Shown: positions 36,393-45,481 of the stretch, piece by piece | Layout: every line of letters starts with the position of its first letter | Position numbering within the stretch: the first letter of the stretch is position 1 | From: Acinetobacter sp. TGL-Y2 | Lineage (GTDB): Bacteria; Pseudomonadota; Gammaproteobacteria; Pseudomonadales; Moraxellaceae | Direction of reading: 5' to 3' | Assembly: GCF_001612555.1 (NCBI RefSeq) | Contig: NZ_CP015110.1 | Span: 992,001-1,056,000, forward strand | Length of the DNA stretch: 64,000 nt | Position numbers and translations under genes: made by a program | The notes under the pieces: model-generated | The model's input: only the letters and a program-made list of their open reading frames with translations | Told to the model about the DNA's origin: nothing | The model's database searches: none

Positions 36393-36785
36393 TTAGTTTT
36401 TTAAATCTTGCAAAATAGGACAATCGCTTTCAGTGGTGGTTTTACAGCTGTCAATCCAGCTTGAAAGACGTCGCTTTAATTGCTCCAGCTCCTGAATGCG
36501 AAGATCAATTTTCTCTAAGCGCTGTTCAATCACTTGGCGGACTTGCTCACGATCATTCAATTCTAAACTGAGTAACTCTTGAATTTCACTGAGTTGTAAA
36601 CCGGCTTCTTTGCCTTTATGGATAAAGTTGAGCGTTTCAATATCGTGCTCATTGTAATAACGATAATGACCTTGTGGCGCAGGGATACGCATCAGTCCAA
36701 TCCGCTGATAATAACGAATGGTTTCCACACTTGAATGGGTCACTTTTGCCAATTTTCCAATGGTTAGCATGGTCTGTTTACTCAA
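36393..36785 (-). CDS. MerR-family heavy-metal-responsive regulator
   Basis: MerR regulator of 130 residues. The winged HTH is LTIGKLAKVTHSSVETIRYYQRIGLM. A long dimerisation helix follows, and the C-terminal metal loop has two Cys (DSCKTTTESDCPIL) as in CueR, CadR or PbrR-type proteins. It is divergent from a copper/silver-type P-ATPase with a shared MerR-type promoter, so it most likely activates that gene in response to Cu+, Ag+ or another soft metal. The exact metal cannot be read from sequence. Confidence 0.9.
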   Translation of the reverse strand: MSKQTMLTIGKLAKVTHSSVETIRYYQRIGLMRIPAPQGHYRYYNEHDIETLNFIHKGKEAGLQLSEIQELLSLELNDREQVRQVIEQRLEKIDLRIQELEQLKRRLSSWIDSCKTTTESDCPILQDLKN

Positions 36786-36794
36786 AATTAATGC

Positions 36795-36826
36795 TTGACT
36801 CTGTACCTTGGTACAGACTTTATTCT
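36795..36826 (+). promoter_or_regulatory. MerR-type promoter/operator for the P-type ATPase
   Basis: -35 TTGACT (36795-36800) and -10 TTATTC (36820-36825) are 19 bp apart, the overlong spacer typical of MerR-controlled promoters. The spacer holds the dyad CTGTACCTTGGTACAG (36801-36816). Regulation by the adjacent MerR protein is inferred. Confidence 0.85.
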
Positions 36827-36858
36827 AGCATAAACATTCAATTCATCACGGTGCGCTC

Positions 36859-39432
36859 ATGTCAGATCTAAAACAGTCTTCATGCTGTTCGAACCCAGAA
36901 AAAAAATTAGCTCAATCCTATATTGATCCTGTGTGTGGCATGACCGTGACAGACGCGAGCAAGCCGCATACCTTGTATGCAGATCAAACTTATTATTTTT
37001 GCTGTCAGGGCTGTCTAACTAAATTCACTGCGGCACCAGAGCAGTATCTCAAATTAGAAGAATCTGAACATACGCAACCCACAAAAAAATCGAGCTGCTG
37101 TGCGCCACCAGTGAGCGTTCAATCAGCGAAATCATGTTGTGGAAGTTCAGCACCAAGCAAAAGTGAGCATACAGAGATTGATCCAGTGTGTGGAATGTCG
37201 GTTGAAACCTCAACACCTTTAAAAACAGAGTATAAAGACAAAAGCTATTATTTCTGCAATCCCTCTTGTTTAACCAAATTTGAAGCGGATGCTGAGTTTT
37301 ACTTAATTCCAGCAGATCAGCGCCCAGTGCCTGAAGGTGCGGCAGATTTGGACTATACCTGTCCCATGGATCCTGAGATTGTGCAAAAAGGACCGGGTAC
37401 TTGTCCGATTTGCGGTATGGCTTTAGAGCCGATGCAACCGAGCCTAGATGACGCACCAAATCCAGAACTTATCGATTTTAGTCATCGTTTTTGGATGACC
37501 TTACCCCTGACTTTGTTGGTCTTTGTCTTGGCCATGGGTTCACATATTCATGCCTTTATTCCGCAGCATATTCAGCCGTGGATTGAGTTAGTGTTGACCC
37601 TTCCTGTGGTGTTATGGGCAGGAAAACCCTTGATTGAGCGCTGTTTTAGCTCCTATCGAACGCGCAATTTAAATATGTGGAGTTTGATTGGCGTCGGTAT
37701 ATTGGCGGCCTTTATTTACAGTGTATTTGCTACCTTGTTTCCATCGCTCATTCCCATGCAAGCCAAAACAGGGCATGGTGCTGCGGTGTATTATGAAGCG
37801 GCATGTATGATTGTGTCGTTAAGTCTGCTCGGTCAAATGATGGAGCTTAAAGCGCGCGCAAAAACCGCTGACTCTTTAAAGGCGTTACTTCGACTACAAC
37901 CGACGACAGCAAAACGTATAGAGCAGGGTCAAATTGCTGAGGTTGAGATTAGTGATATCCAGCAAGGAGATATTTTGCAGATTTCATCAGGTGAACAAAT
38001 TCCCTTAGATGGTGTCGTGGTGGAAGGCAACACTTATATTGATGAAGCTATGATGACGGGAGAGCCATTGCCTGTTAAAAAGCAAGTCGATGATTCAGTC
38101 ATTGGGGGCACGGTCAATCAGCAAGGTAGTATTCGCATTCAAACCACAGCAACCGCGCAAAACACAACTTTGGCAAAAATGATTCAAACCGTTGCCGATG
38201 CGCAGCGTTCCAAAGCCCCCTTGCAGCGCATGGCAGATGTAGTCGCAAAATACTTTGTGGTCATGGTCTTGGCAATTAGTCTCTTGACTTTTATTGCTTG
38301 GATGACGATTGGCAATGCGAATGTTGATTTGGCGCTCATGTGCGCCGTGGCAGTGTTGATTATTGCATGTCCTTGTGCGTTGGGTCTTGCGACGCCAATG
38401 TCGGTCATGGCAACCACAGGACGCGCTGCGCAAAAAGGCATCTTGTTTAAAGATGCAGAAGCGATTGAAGCACTGAGTAAAGTCGATACTTTGATTGTTG
38501 ATAAAACAGGGACTTTAACTGAAGGTCAACCGAGTGTTAAAGAAATTAAAGTATTGTCAAATCAGTTGAGTCAGCAACAAGCAGAAACTTGGATTGCATC
38601 GATTGAACAGTATTCAAGCCATCCTATTGCAAAAAAATTGGCGAAATTGGTGAGTTCGGATCAATATGAACCGATGCAAAATTTTGAGGATGTGTCGGGT
38701 TTTGGGGTAAAAGCACAATCGGGTGAGCAATGGTTATATATTGGCAGTCAAAAGCTGATGGAACAACTGGGTATTTCGATTGATGTAGCGCTGATGCAAC
38801 AACTTGATGCAGAGCGGAAAACGGGTAATGTAATTAGTTTTTTAAGTAATGAACAGGAGTTACTGGCTTATATTTCGATTCATGATGCAATTAAATACAA
38901 TGCGCATCAAGTGGTGGACAGGCTTATTGCACAAGGCATAGAGGTGGTCATGGCAACAGGCGACCATGCTGATAATGCGCAACTCGTGGCAGATGAAATA
39001 GGAATCAAACAAGTCTATGCCAATTGCACACCGCAAGAAAAATTAAACATTGTGAAAAAATATCAAGCCATGGGTAAAGTGGTAGTGATGGCTGGAGACG
39101 GTATTAACGATGCACCCGCCTTGGCACAAGCCAATATTGGAATTGCAATGGGGAATGGTACGGATATCGCTAAGCAAACCGCGCAAGTGACTCTGGTCAA
39201 AGGTGATGTACGCGGTGTTGCCGATGCTATCTCTATGGCAAGACTAGGTGTGCAAAACATGAAACAAAATCTAGGCTTTTCATTTTTATATAATGGCTTA
39301 GGTGTGCCTGTTGCCGCAGGTATTTTCTACCCATTAACGGGGCTGCTGCTTACCCCAATGATTGCGGCAATCGCGATGTCCCTCAGCTCACTCTCTGTGG
39401 TGCTTAACGCATTACGTTTAAGTAAATCCTAA
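36859..39432 (+). CDS. copA: Heavy-metal (Cu+/Ag+) exporting P1B-type ATPase with two YHS domains
   Basis: P1B ATPase of 857 residues that exports soft metal ions from the cytoplasm. The N-terminus has two YHS-like domains (DPVCGMTV ... CCQGC, about residues 22-65; DPVCGMSV ... CNPSC, about residues 109-145) joined by a Cys-rich linker (SSCCAPP, SCCGSS). A heavy-metal-binding segment follows (CPMDPEIVQKGPGTCPICGM, near 172-192). The membrane and catalytic core has IACPCALGLATP (CPC motif), DKTGTLTEG (phosphorylated Asp), the HP motif (SSHPIA) and GDGINDAPAL. CPC plus these modules points to Cu+/Ag+. Two YHS domains in tandem are unusual. It is under a MerR-type promoter. Confidence 0.92.
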   Translation: MSDLKQSSCCSNPEKKLAQSYIDPVCGMTVTDASKPHTLYADQTYYFCCQGCLTKFTAAPEQYLKLEESEHTQPTKKSSCCAPPVSVQSAKSCCGSSAPSKSEHTEIDPVCGMSVETSTPLKTEYKDKSYYFCNPSCLTKFEADAEFYLIPADQRPVPEGAADLDYTCPMDPEIVQKGPGTCPICGMALEPMQPSLDDAPNPELIDFSHRFWMTLPLTLLVFVLAMGSHIHAFIPQHIQPWIELVLTLPVVLWAGKPLIERCFSSYRTRNLNMWSLIGVGILAAFIYSVFATLFPSLIPMQAKTGHGAAVYYEAACMIVSLSLLGQMMELKARAKTADSLKALLRLQPTTAKRIEQGQIAEVEISDIQQGDILQISSGEQIPLDGVVVEGNTYIDEAMMTGEPLPVKKQVDDSVIGGTVNQQGSIRIQTTATAQNTTLAKMIQTVADAQRSKAPLQRMADVVAKYFVVMVLAISLLTFIAWMTIGNANVDLALMCAVAVLIIACPCALGLATPMSVMATTGRAAQKGILFKDAEAIEALSKVDTLIVDKTGTLTEGQPSVKEIKVLSNQLSQQQAETWIASIEQYSSHPIAKKLAKLVSSDQYEPMQNFEDVSGFGVKAQSGEQWLYIGSQKLMEQLGISIDVALMQQLDAERKTGNVISFLSNEQELLAYISIHDAIKYNAHQVVDRLIAQGIEVVMATGDHADNAQLVADEIGIKQVYANCTPQEKLNIVKKYQAMGKVVVMAGDGINDAPALAQANIGIAMGNGTDIAKQTAQVTLVKGDVRGVADAISMARLGVQNMKQNLGFSFLYNGLGVPVAAGIFYPLTGLLLTPMIAAIAMSLSSLSVVLNALRLSKS

Positions 39433-39512
39433 GCCCGTTTATGACTGAGGATTAGAATTAGGTTTGCGTAGCTATCTAAATAAGATCAGCAAACATTGTT
39501 CTCAGTATGGTC

Positions 39513-39547
39513 CAAGAAACAAGCAGCATTAAGCTGCTTGTTTCTTG
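39513..39547 (+). terminator. Hairpin after the P-type ATPase
   Basis: Perfect 15-bp stem CAAGAAACAAGCAGC with loop ATTAA. The 3' arm contains short T runs but no long T-tract, so it is a probable rather than certain terminator. Confidence 0.65.
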
Positions 39548-39746
39548 TCAGTATGTTATTCGATGAATGGTTTTTGGATTTAAATATAAATGTATCAGTG
39601 TATTAGAAAGGATTTATAAAATAGAAAGTCTAATTTCGCATTTAGTGCTACGTTCATAAGAGCGCGAGTCAATGGCACTCAAGGTGCCATCACTTATGGT
39701 TGACTCTATAATGACAATAAAAGAACCCGAAAAAAGGACGATACAT

Positions 39747-41048
39747 ATGGACATGGCGCAGCGTAGAAAAATGATCATGAAACAAGATAAATATATCGAA
39801 AAGACAAAAGACTCATTCGATACATGCTTTGGCACTAAGCCGATTTTGACCATTTTAATATTGAGCACGGGATTGAATTTGAGCATTGCTACGTCCCACG
39901 CTGCACCGGCAGCAAAGCTTGATTTGAGTCTTTCAGCACATTCAACGGCAAAGATTAAAACGCTGTTGAATAACCCCAAGACTTGGCAACAGATTCCCCC
40001 CAAAGTGGTGCTTTGTATTTATTCTCCCAGCGGGGCAAGTGGTGAAGCTTTTGAACAAGCCACAAGTTATATCAGTGAGTTGCCTAGAATTTCACAAGTG
40101 GCTAAAAGTTTTGGCGTGAATATGAATGTCAGCCGACCGTCAAAATTACAGATGCAGATTGATTTGGATTATCCGAAGCTCAAGCAAAAAGCCAGTACTG
40201 CCTTACATCTTAAAGTGTACACAGATGAACGTGTATTGACAGAGGATTTTAGAAGTAAAAAATGTGATGGTGCAGGCATTAGTAATTTGAGAGCGAAGCA
40301 GTTCAATCCGTTTGTAGGGAGTATAGACGCGATTGGAGCAGTGCAAAATTATAAGCAGTTGACCCAAGTCATTCAGTTTTTGGCGCGACCTGAGTTTGAC
40401 CGCAAAATGGTCAATCGAGACTATGAAGTGGTGGGTATTGTACCCTTGGGTGCGGCATATATCATGGTGAATGATCGCCGGATTGATACCTTACCCAAAG
40501 CCGCTGGCAAGAAAGTTGCTGTAATGAGCTTCGATGCCACGCAAAAAAAATTAGTCCAAAATATTGGAGCACAACCTGTAACAGTTGACTTAAGCTCAGT
40601 CGGTGGCAAGTTCAACAATAGAGAAGTCGACATTATGGCAGCTCCTGCCATTTTATTTGAACCTTTAGAATTAAACAAAGGTATGCAAGATTCCTCTGGA
40701 AAAGTGGTGGGTGCAGTGATTCGGTTTCCGTTGGTACAGGTTACAGGCACCTTGATTATGCATCGCCATAAATTTCCAGCAGGTCTGGGCTCAATTGCGC
40801 GTGAAATGATCTCCAAACAGCTGAAGCCTGCATTTGACTTTGTCGACAAAGTGGAACGTGATATTCCTGCAAAATATTGGATGGAGCTTCGAGACGCTGA
40901 AAAACCAGGTTATTTAAAAATTATGCGTGAAGCCCGCATTCAAATGACCAAAGAAGGTTTTTATGATGTTGAAATGATGCGGATTCTAAAGAGGGTGCGC
41001 TGCTCAGATCAACCAAGTCATTATGAATGTGCATTGAAAGATGAATAG
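39747..41048 (+). CDS. AdeT1/AdeT2-family periplasmic solute-binding protein
   Basis: Exported protein of 433 residues. After a long basic N-terminus comes a signal segment (PILTILILSTGLNLSIATSHA, cut after SHA). The mature part has KVVLCIYSPSGASGEAF, YTDERVLTEDF, CDGAGISNLRAKQFN and YEVVGIVPLGAAYIMVNDRR, matching the AdeT-like family of Acinetobacter (TRAP-type DctP-like solute-binding fold, DUF6091). Earlier labels called AdeT a drug efflux protein; the fold rather suggests ligand binding. AAGGA upstream favours the ATG at 39747 over 39672. No TRAP permease genes are nearby. Confidence 0.78.
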   Translation: MDMAQRRKMIMKQDKYIEKTKDSFDTCFGTKPILTILILSTGLNLSIATSHAAPAAKLDLSLSAHSTAKIKTLLNNPKTWQQIPPKVVLCIYSPSGASGEAFEQATSYISELPRISQVAKSFGVNMNVSRPSKLQMQIDLDYPKLKQKASTALHLKVYTDERVLTEDFRSKKCDGAGISNLRAKQFNPFVGSIDAIGAVQNYKQLTQVIQFLARPEFDRKMVNRDYEVVGIVPLGAAYIMVNDRRIDTLPKAAGKKVAVMSFDATQKKLVQNIGAQPVTVDLSSVGGKFNNREVDIMAAPAILFEPLELNKGMQDSSGKVVGAVIRFPLVQVTGTLIMHRHKFPAGLGSIAREMISKQLKPAFDFVDKVERDIPAKYWMELRDAEKPGYLKIMREARIQMTKEGFYDVEMMRILKRVRCSDQPSHYECALKDE

Positions 41049-41572
41049 ACTGAGCGTATTCAAGTTATTTATGACTGATCCAATATTTGAATTGTTTTAA
41101 GTGAATAGATCAGTTTTCCAGTTTAGTAACTTTTGAGTGTATTTATTGCACAGCTTGGGCGGATTTATTTTACATATTTGGAGTAAAAGATTCAGTTTCA
41201 CATTGATCCAAATCTATATATCAATATGGAATTCAGTGTAATCAGTAAATTAATAGTAGCAGCGTTTTTGATTTCTAGTCTTTGTGCATGTTTATGAGTT
41301 GATACAGTTTTATGATTTGCTATAAAAAACCTCTCCCTAGCCCTGTCCTATAAGGAGAGGGAGATTCGATTGTGAATTTATTATTGTTCGAAAAAGATTT
41401 ATGAAAGAGCTCTATTTTATGGGAATTTATAATTTTGTGGCTACATATTCTGCAAAGAAAATAACCCAACAGGGTGCTGTATTGGATTGCATTTAATTTA
41501 AAAAAAAGCATAAAAAGGCGAAGTACAATAAATGACTTCGCCTTTTTATTTTCTTATAAATCAGTTTGAATT
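41049..41572. other. Intergenic region with a CTCTCCCT-type palindromic repeat
   Basis: No gene is supported. At about 41330-41365 there is an imperfect inverted repeat (CCTCTCCCT ... AGGAGAGGGAG) of a kind that looks like a dispersed palindromic element. A bidirectional terminator lies at 41512-41547. The remainder is AT-rich. Confidence 0.5.
41512..41547 (-). terminator. Terminator of the MFS transporter gene
   Basis: Stem AAAAAGGCGAAGT/ACTTCGCCTTTTT with a 10-base loop, about 26 bp past the MFS stop codon. It is symmetrical with A and T runs on both sides. Confidence 0.88.
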
Positions 41573-42817
41573 TTAGAACTGACCTTGTTTTGCGCGTTCT
41601 TTCATGACTTTTTTAAGCATTTTACGAGGTAATGTAAACCACGCTAAAATCAATAACAAACAACAAAGACTAAATGCTGCAATATCATAGGCTTCATATA
41701 AAGCACGTGACACTTCAAGTACGATGAAATAGCTAAACATCATCATCATGGACATGGCAGAAGCCACAGTACCTTTGGAGACATTCGATGACATCATTGC
41801 CATGCGATACAGCACTGAAAAACAGATGCCTTCGCCGAAGCTCATGATGGTCATGCCAATGATGAGTGTCCAAACAAAATACTCTGGCATAAACAATCCA
41901 ATCAGAATAATCAAAGCACCGATCAACATGGTGGGCAAACCAAACAGCACCGTTTGACCCAATGGATATTTATCAATAATTTTGACCAACATCACACTGC
42001 CTAAAATCAGCGCACCCAAGACGGGCACTTGCGCCATACCGTATTGCATACTGCTAAAACCGAACTTTTCCACCAACATGATGGGTGACAATGCAATCCA
42101 AAGCATGATGGGTAAACACGCCAAAGGCAGCGCACTGGTCATAATTAAGAATTGCTTGTTTTTATAAACAGTCTTGAAGTCAGTCCAAATATGACGCATC
42201 GGTTGTTTAACCAAATTGGCGGCTTGATCTGCAGGCATCGCTATTTTTAAACCCAACCAGCCTAAGATTGCTAATATAGCAATACCGATAAAACCCCAGT
42301 GCCAAGACACGTGGTCAATCATGAACGCACCAATGATTGGCCCTAATAACGGTGCAAACAAGGTCATATTGCCCATGATTGCCATAACTTTAATGGCATT
42401 ACGCTCTTCAAAGTTTTCTTGAATCGCGGCATAGCCAACGGCACTGATGACGGTTAAGCCCATACCTTGAAGGAAACGTAAAGCTAAGAAGCTTTGAATA
42501 TTTTGAGTGAATAAGATCAGTAAACAAGTTAGCGCAAAAAACAGCGCGCCTGCAAGTAACACTTTTTTACGACCGATACGGTCAGACAGCGGTCCCATAA
42601 GCCAAGCAATACAGCCACCGCCGAGCAAATAAAACGACATTGCAGCAGGAGACCATGCGCTACTTACGCCAAAATCACGGGTGACGCCAAGCATGGCGGG
42701 TTGAATTAAATCGTTGCCCAAGTAGACAGCGAACTCAAATAAAACCAATGCCAAAGGAAATAACAACGCGGCAAGGGTGAGTTTAGAAATTTGTGGGGAA
42801 GACATTTTTTTCAACAT
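41573..42817 (-). CDS. MFS multidrug exporter, MdfA/CraA-like
   Basis: 12-TM major facilitator of 414 residues. FPLALVLFEFAVYLGNDLIQ, AMSFYLLGGGCIAWLMGPLS, DRIGRKKVLLAGALFFAL (motif A) and LRFLQGMGLTVISAVGYAAI (motif B area with Arg) closely resemble A. baumannii CraA and E. coli MdfA, proton-driven exporters of chloramphenicol and other drugs. The acidic residue in TM1 (LFEFAVY) that MdfA uses for cation recognition is kept. ATG 42805 is an alternative start. Drug range is inferred. Confidence 0.87.
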   Translation of the reverse strand: MLKKMSSPQISKLTLAALLFPLALVLFEFAVYLGNDLIQPAMLGVTRDFGVSSAWSPAAMSFYLLGGGCIAWLMGPLSDRIGRKKVLLAGALFFALTCLLILFTQNIQSFLALRFLQGMGLTVISAVGYAAIQENFEERNAIKVMAIMGNMTLFAPLLGPIIGAFMIDHVSWHWGFIGIAILAILGWLGLKIAMPADQAANLVKQPMRHIWTDFKTVYKNKQFLIMTSALPLACLPIMLWIALSPIMLVEKFGFSSMQYGMAQVPVLGALILGSVMLVKIIDKYPLGQTVLFGLPTMLIGALIILIGLFMPEYFVWTLIIGMTIMSFGEGICFSVLYRMAMMSSNVSKGTVASAMSMMMMFSYFIVLEVSRALYEAYDIAAFSLCCLLLILAWFTLPRKMLKKVMKERAKQGQF

Positions 42818-43291
42818 AAGTATTACAAGCGATCGAAGCTGGGGTACTTTTTAAAAATAAAAGTGACTCCAGCCCCTGACCAGCAGGAGAGTTAAAGTGA
42901 TTTTGCAAAGAGAACAGTAATAGTAATGCACAGCACTGATGGGGAGATCATGCTGAGCATTAGACAATTCAATTTCAAAAAAGGGAGATTTCAAATAAAT
43001 ACACCCACGACATAGCGTAGGTGTTCAGAATTGCGTGAAGTTTAACATAACTTTGTAATCTATAAAAATACAAAGAAAAGACAAGCGATGAAATGAATGA
43101 TCCGCGGCATGCAAAATTTTTTGATATGGATTTTTTATAATTACAGGCGATTTATTGATCATGTTGACCTGAAAAGTGAATTTAACTCATCTTTAATTGA
43201 ATTTATATCGTTTTACTCATGTTTGGATTCACGCTTAAATACAGTCATACACAAATTTAGCTTTTATAAAAATTTAGGGTGGTACATCGCT
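42818..43291. other. Divergent intergenic region upstream of mesX
   Basis: 474 bp between the MFS gene and mesX. The frame upstream of mesX stays open back to 43097 but reads as unlike coding sequence, so I exclude it. A small inverted repeat near 42999-43024 (ACACCCACG ... CGTAGGTGT) may be a hairpin. I recognise no known riboswitch. Confidence 0.45.
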
Positions 43292-44293
43292 ATGAATACA
43301 GCATTTCAATGTTCGATTAAACGCATTCGTTTTGATGAGAACTACGAGCCAGCAAACAATACACGTTTAACCACAAACTTTGCCAATTTGGCGCGTGGTG
43401 AGAACCGTCAAGAAAATCTTTGTCGTACTTTAGCCATGATCAACAACCGCTTTAATAGCTTAGCGACTGTTGATAACCCTAAAGGGGATCGTTATTCACT
43501 TGAAATTGACATCATCTCTGCGGAAATTGATATCAAAGGCAATGGTCAAACTTTTCCATTCATTGAAACCTTAAAAAGCACCATCATCGATCATCAAAGC
43601 AATGAACGTATTGAAGGTATGATTGGCAATAGCTTCTCGTCGTATGTACGGGATTATGACTTCAGTGTGGTATTACCAGCATTAGGCTATAAAACCAATG
43701 AAAAGTCTGAGGCGTTTGGTGATTTGCATGGCAAGTTGTATCAACATTTGGTCAATTCAGGAGTCTTTAAAGCTGAGTTTAAGAAGCAGCCTGTGATTTG
43801 TCTGAGCGTTTCAACCTCTAAAACTTATTATCGTACAGCGAATGTTCATACTGTTTTAGGTGTGGAATACACCAATGACGAATATTCACGTACCGATGAA
43901 TATTTTGCAAAAATGGGTTTAAGCGTTCGTTATTTCAAACCTGAACATGGCAATGCACCACTTGCATTTTATTTTGCAGGTGACTTATTACGTGATTACA
44001 CCGATTTTGAATTAATCAGTGCGATCAGCATCATGGAAAGTTTCCAAAAAATTTATCGTCCTGAAATTTATAACACCAATGCACCGGCTGGTGTTGTGTA
44101 TCAGCCAAGCTTGGACTATGCGGATTATTCATTGACACGCATTGTATATGACCGTGTTGAGCGGAGTCAGCTCGCAGTAAAACAAGGCAAATGGACGGAA
44201 GAGAATTTTATCAGACCTTATAAGTACATTCTTGATGAATGGGCTGCTCATTTCACTCTAGAAAATTATTCTGATCAAGAGCACGCTGCCTGA
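43292..44293 (+). CDS. mesX: DUF1852 protein, partner of folate-independent methionine synthase (MesX)
   Basis: Protein of 333 residues of the DUF1852 family, next to a MetE-C-type methionine synthase. In Acinetobacter baylyi this pair (MesD with MesX) was described as an oxygen-requiring methionine synthase that does not use methyl-folate. ATG 43292 (MNTAFQCSIKRIRFDENYEP) is preferred to an upstream ATG at 43097; AGGGTGG precedes it. There are no transmembrane segments. Its biochemical role in the pair is not known to me. mesD starts 45 bp after its stop. Confidence 0.88.
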   Translation: MNTAFQCSIKRIRFDENYEPANNTRLTTNFANLARGENRQENLCRTLAMINNRFNSLATVDNPKGDRYSLEIDIISAEIDIKGNGQTFPFIETLKSTIIDHQSNERIEGMIGNSFSSYVRDYDFSVVLPALGYKTNEKSEAFGDLHGKLYQHLVNSGVFKAEFKKQPVICLSVSTSKTYYRTANVHTVLGVEYTNDEYSRTDEYFAKMGLSVRYFKPEHGNAPLAFYFAGDLLRDYTDFELISAISIMESFQKIYRPEIYNTNAPAGVVYQPSLDYADYSLTRIVYDRVERSQLAVKQGKWTEENFIRPYKYILDEWAAHFTLENYSDQEHAA

Positions 44294-44338
44294 TTGACTG
44301 AAAAAATAAACTTAAAATATAGAGCTAGAAGATTAAAT

Positions 44339-45367
44339 ATGACTATTTTATTACCCACATCAACTGCTGGCAGCTTACCGAAACCATCATGGCTTGCAGA
44401 ACCTGAAAAACTTTGGTCGCCGTGGAAATTGCAAGGTGATGCTTTACTTGAGGCAAAACAAGATGCTTTGCGTTTGTCATTACAAGAGCAAGTGCATGCA
44501 GGCATTGATATTGTCAGCGATGGTGAACAAACCCGTCAACATTTTGTGACGACGTTTATTGAGCATCTTGAAGGTGTTGATTTCGAAAAGCGTCAAACTA
44601 TGCGTATTCGTAATCGTTATGATGCGAGTGTGCCTAGTGTTGTGGGTGAAGTATCTCGCAAACAAGCTGTATTTGTTGAAGATGCGAAATTCCTACGTAG
44701 CCAAACAGATCAACCGATTAAATGGGCACTGCCTGGCCCAATGACTATGATTGATACACTTTATGACGGGCACTATAAAAGCCGTGAAAAACTGGCGTGG
44801 GAATTTGCCAAAATCCTGAATCAAGAAGCGCGAGAATTAGAAGCTGCTGGGGTGGATATTATTCAGTTTGATGAACCTGCATTTAATGTATTTTTTGATG
44901 AAGTAAATGATTGGGGTGTTGCGACGTTAGAGCGGGCACTCGAAGGTTTGAAATGCGAAACTGCGGTCCATATTTGCTATGGTTACGGGATTAAAGCCAA
45001 TACCGATTGGAAAAAAACGTTAGGTTTAGAATGGCGTCAATACGAAGAAGCTTTTCCGAAACTGCAAAAGTCTCAGATTGATATCGTGTCTTTGGAGTGT
45101 CAAAACTCGCATGTACCCATGGATCTAATTGAGTTGATTCGCGGTAAGAAAGTGATGGTGGGTGCAATTGATGTCGCAACCAATACCATTGAAACACCTG
45201 AGCAAGTGGCAGATACCTTGCGTAAAGCACTACAATTTGTTGATGCAGATAAACTTTATCCTTCTACTAACTGTGGCATGGCGCCATTATCTCGTCAGGT
45301 GGCGCGTGGCAAGTTAAATGCATTAAGTGCAGGGGCAGAGATCATTCGAAAAGAGTTAACAGCTTAA
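44339..45367 (+). CDS. mesD: Folate-independent methionine synthase, core MetE type (MesD)
   Basis: Protein of 342 residues corresponding only to the C-terminal catalytic barrel of MetE. It contains TSTAGSLPKPSWLAE at the start, IQFDEPAFNVF, and the zinc-site signatures VHICYGYG, SLECQNSH and STNCGMAPLSR. It lacks the N-terminal MetE domain needed for methyl-folate. Together with the upstream DUF1852 gene it matches the MesD class. ATG 44339 is chosen because the protein family begins there; the longer frame from 44294 adds an unrelated basic leader. Confidence 0.88.
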   Translation: MTILLPTSTAGSLPKPSWLAEPEKLWSPWKLQGDALLEAKQDALRLSLQEQVHAGIDIVSDGEQTRQHFVTTFIEHLEGVDFEKRQTMRIRNRYDASVPSVVGEVSRKQAVFVEDAKFLRSQTDQPIKWALPGPMTMIDTLYDGHYKSREKLAWEFAKILNQEARELEAAGVDIIQFDEPAFNVFFDEVNDWGVATLERALEGLKCETAVHICYGYGIKANTDWKKTLGLEWRQYEEAFPKLQKSQIDIVSLECQNSHVPMDLIELIRGKKVMVGAIDVATNTIETPEQVADTLRKALQFVDADKLYPSTNCGMAPLSRQVARGKLNALSAGAEIIRKELTA

Positions 45368-45481
45368 TCGTAATAATTTTAGAGGGTAGATAGGGTGGCT
45401 TTAACAGATGGTACTTTAAAGTTAAACCCTAGCCTTGCACACATTTCAAGAAATGCGACAGCTCAGTTTAGGATTTGAGAG

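Noticed and set aside
43097..43291. N-terminal extension of the DUF1852 protein
   Set aside because: The family begins at MNTAFQCSIKRIRF and the extension looks like translated non-coding DNA.
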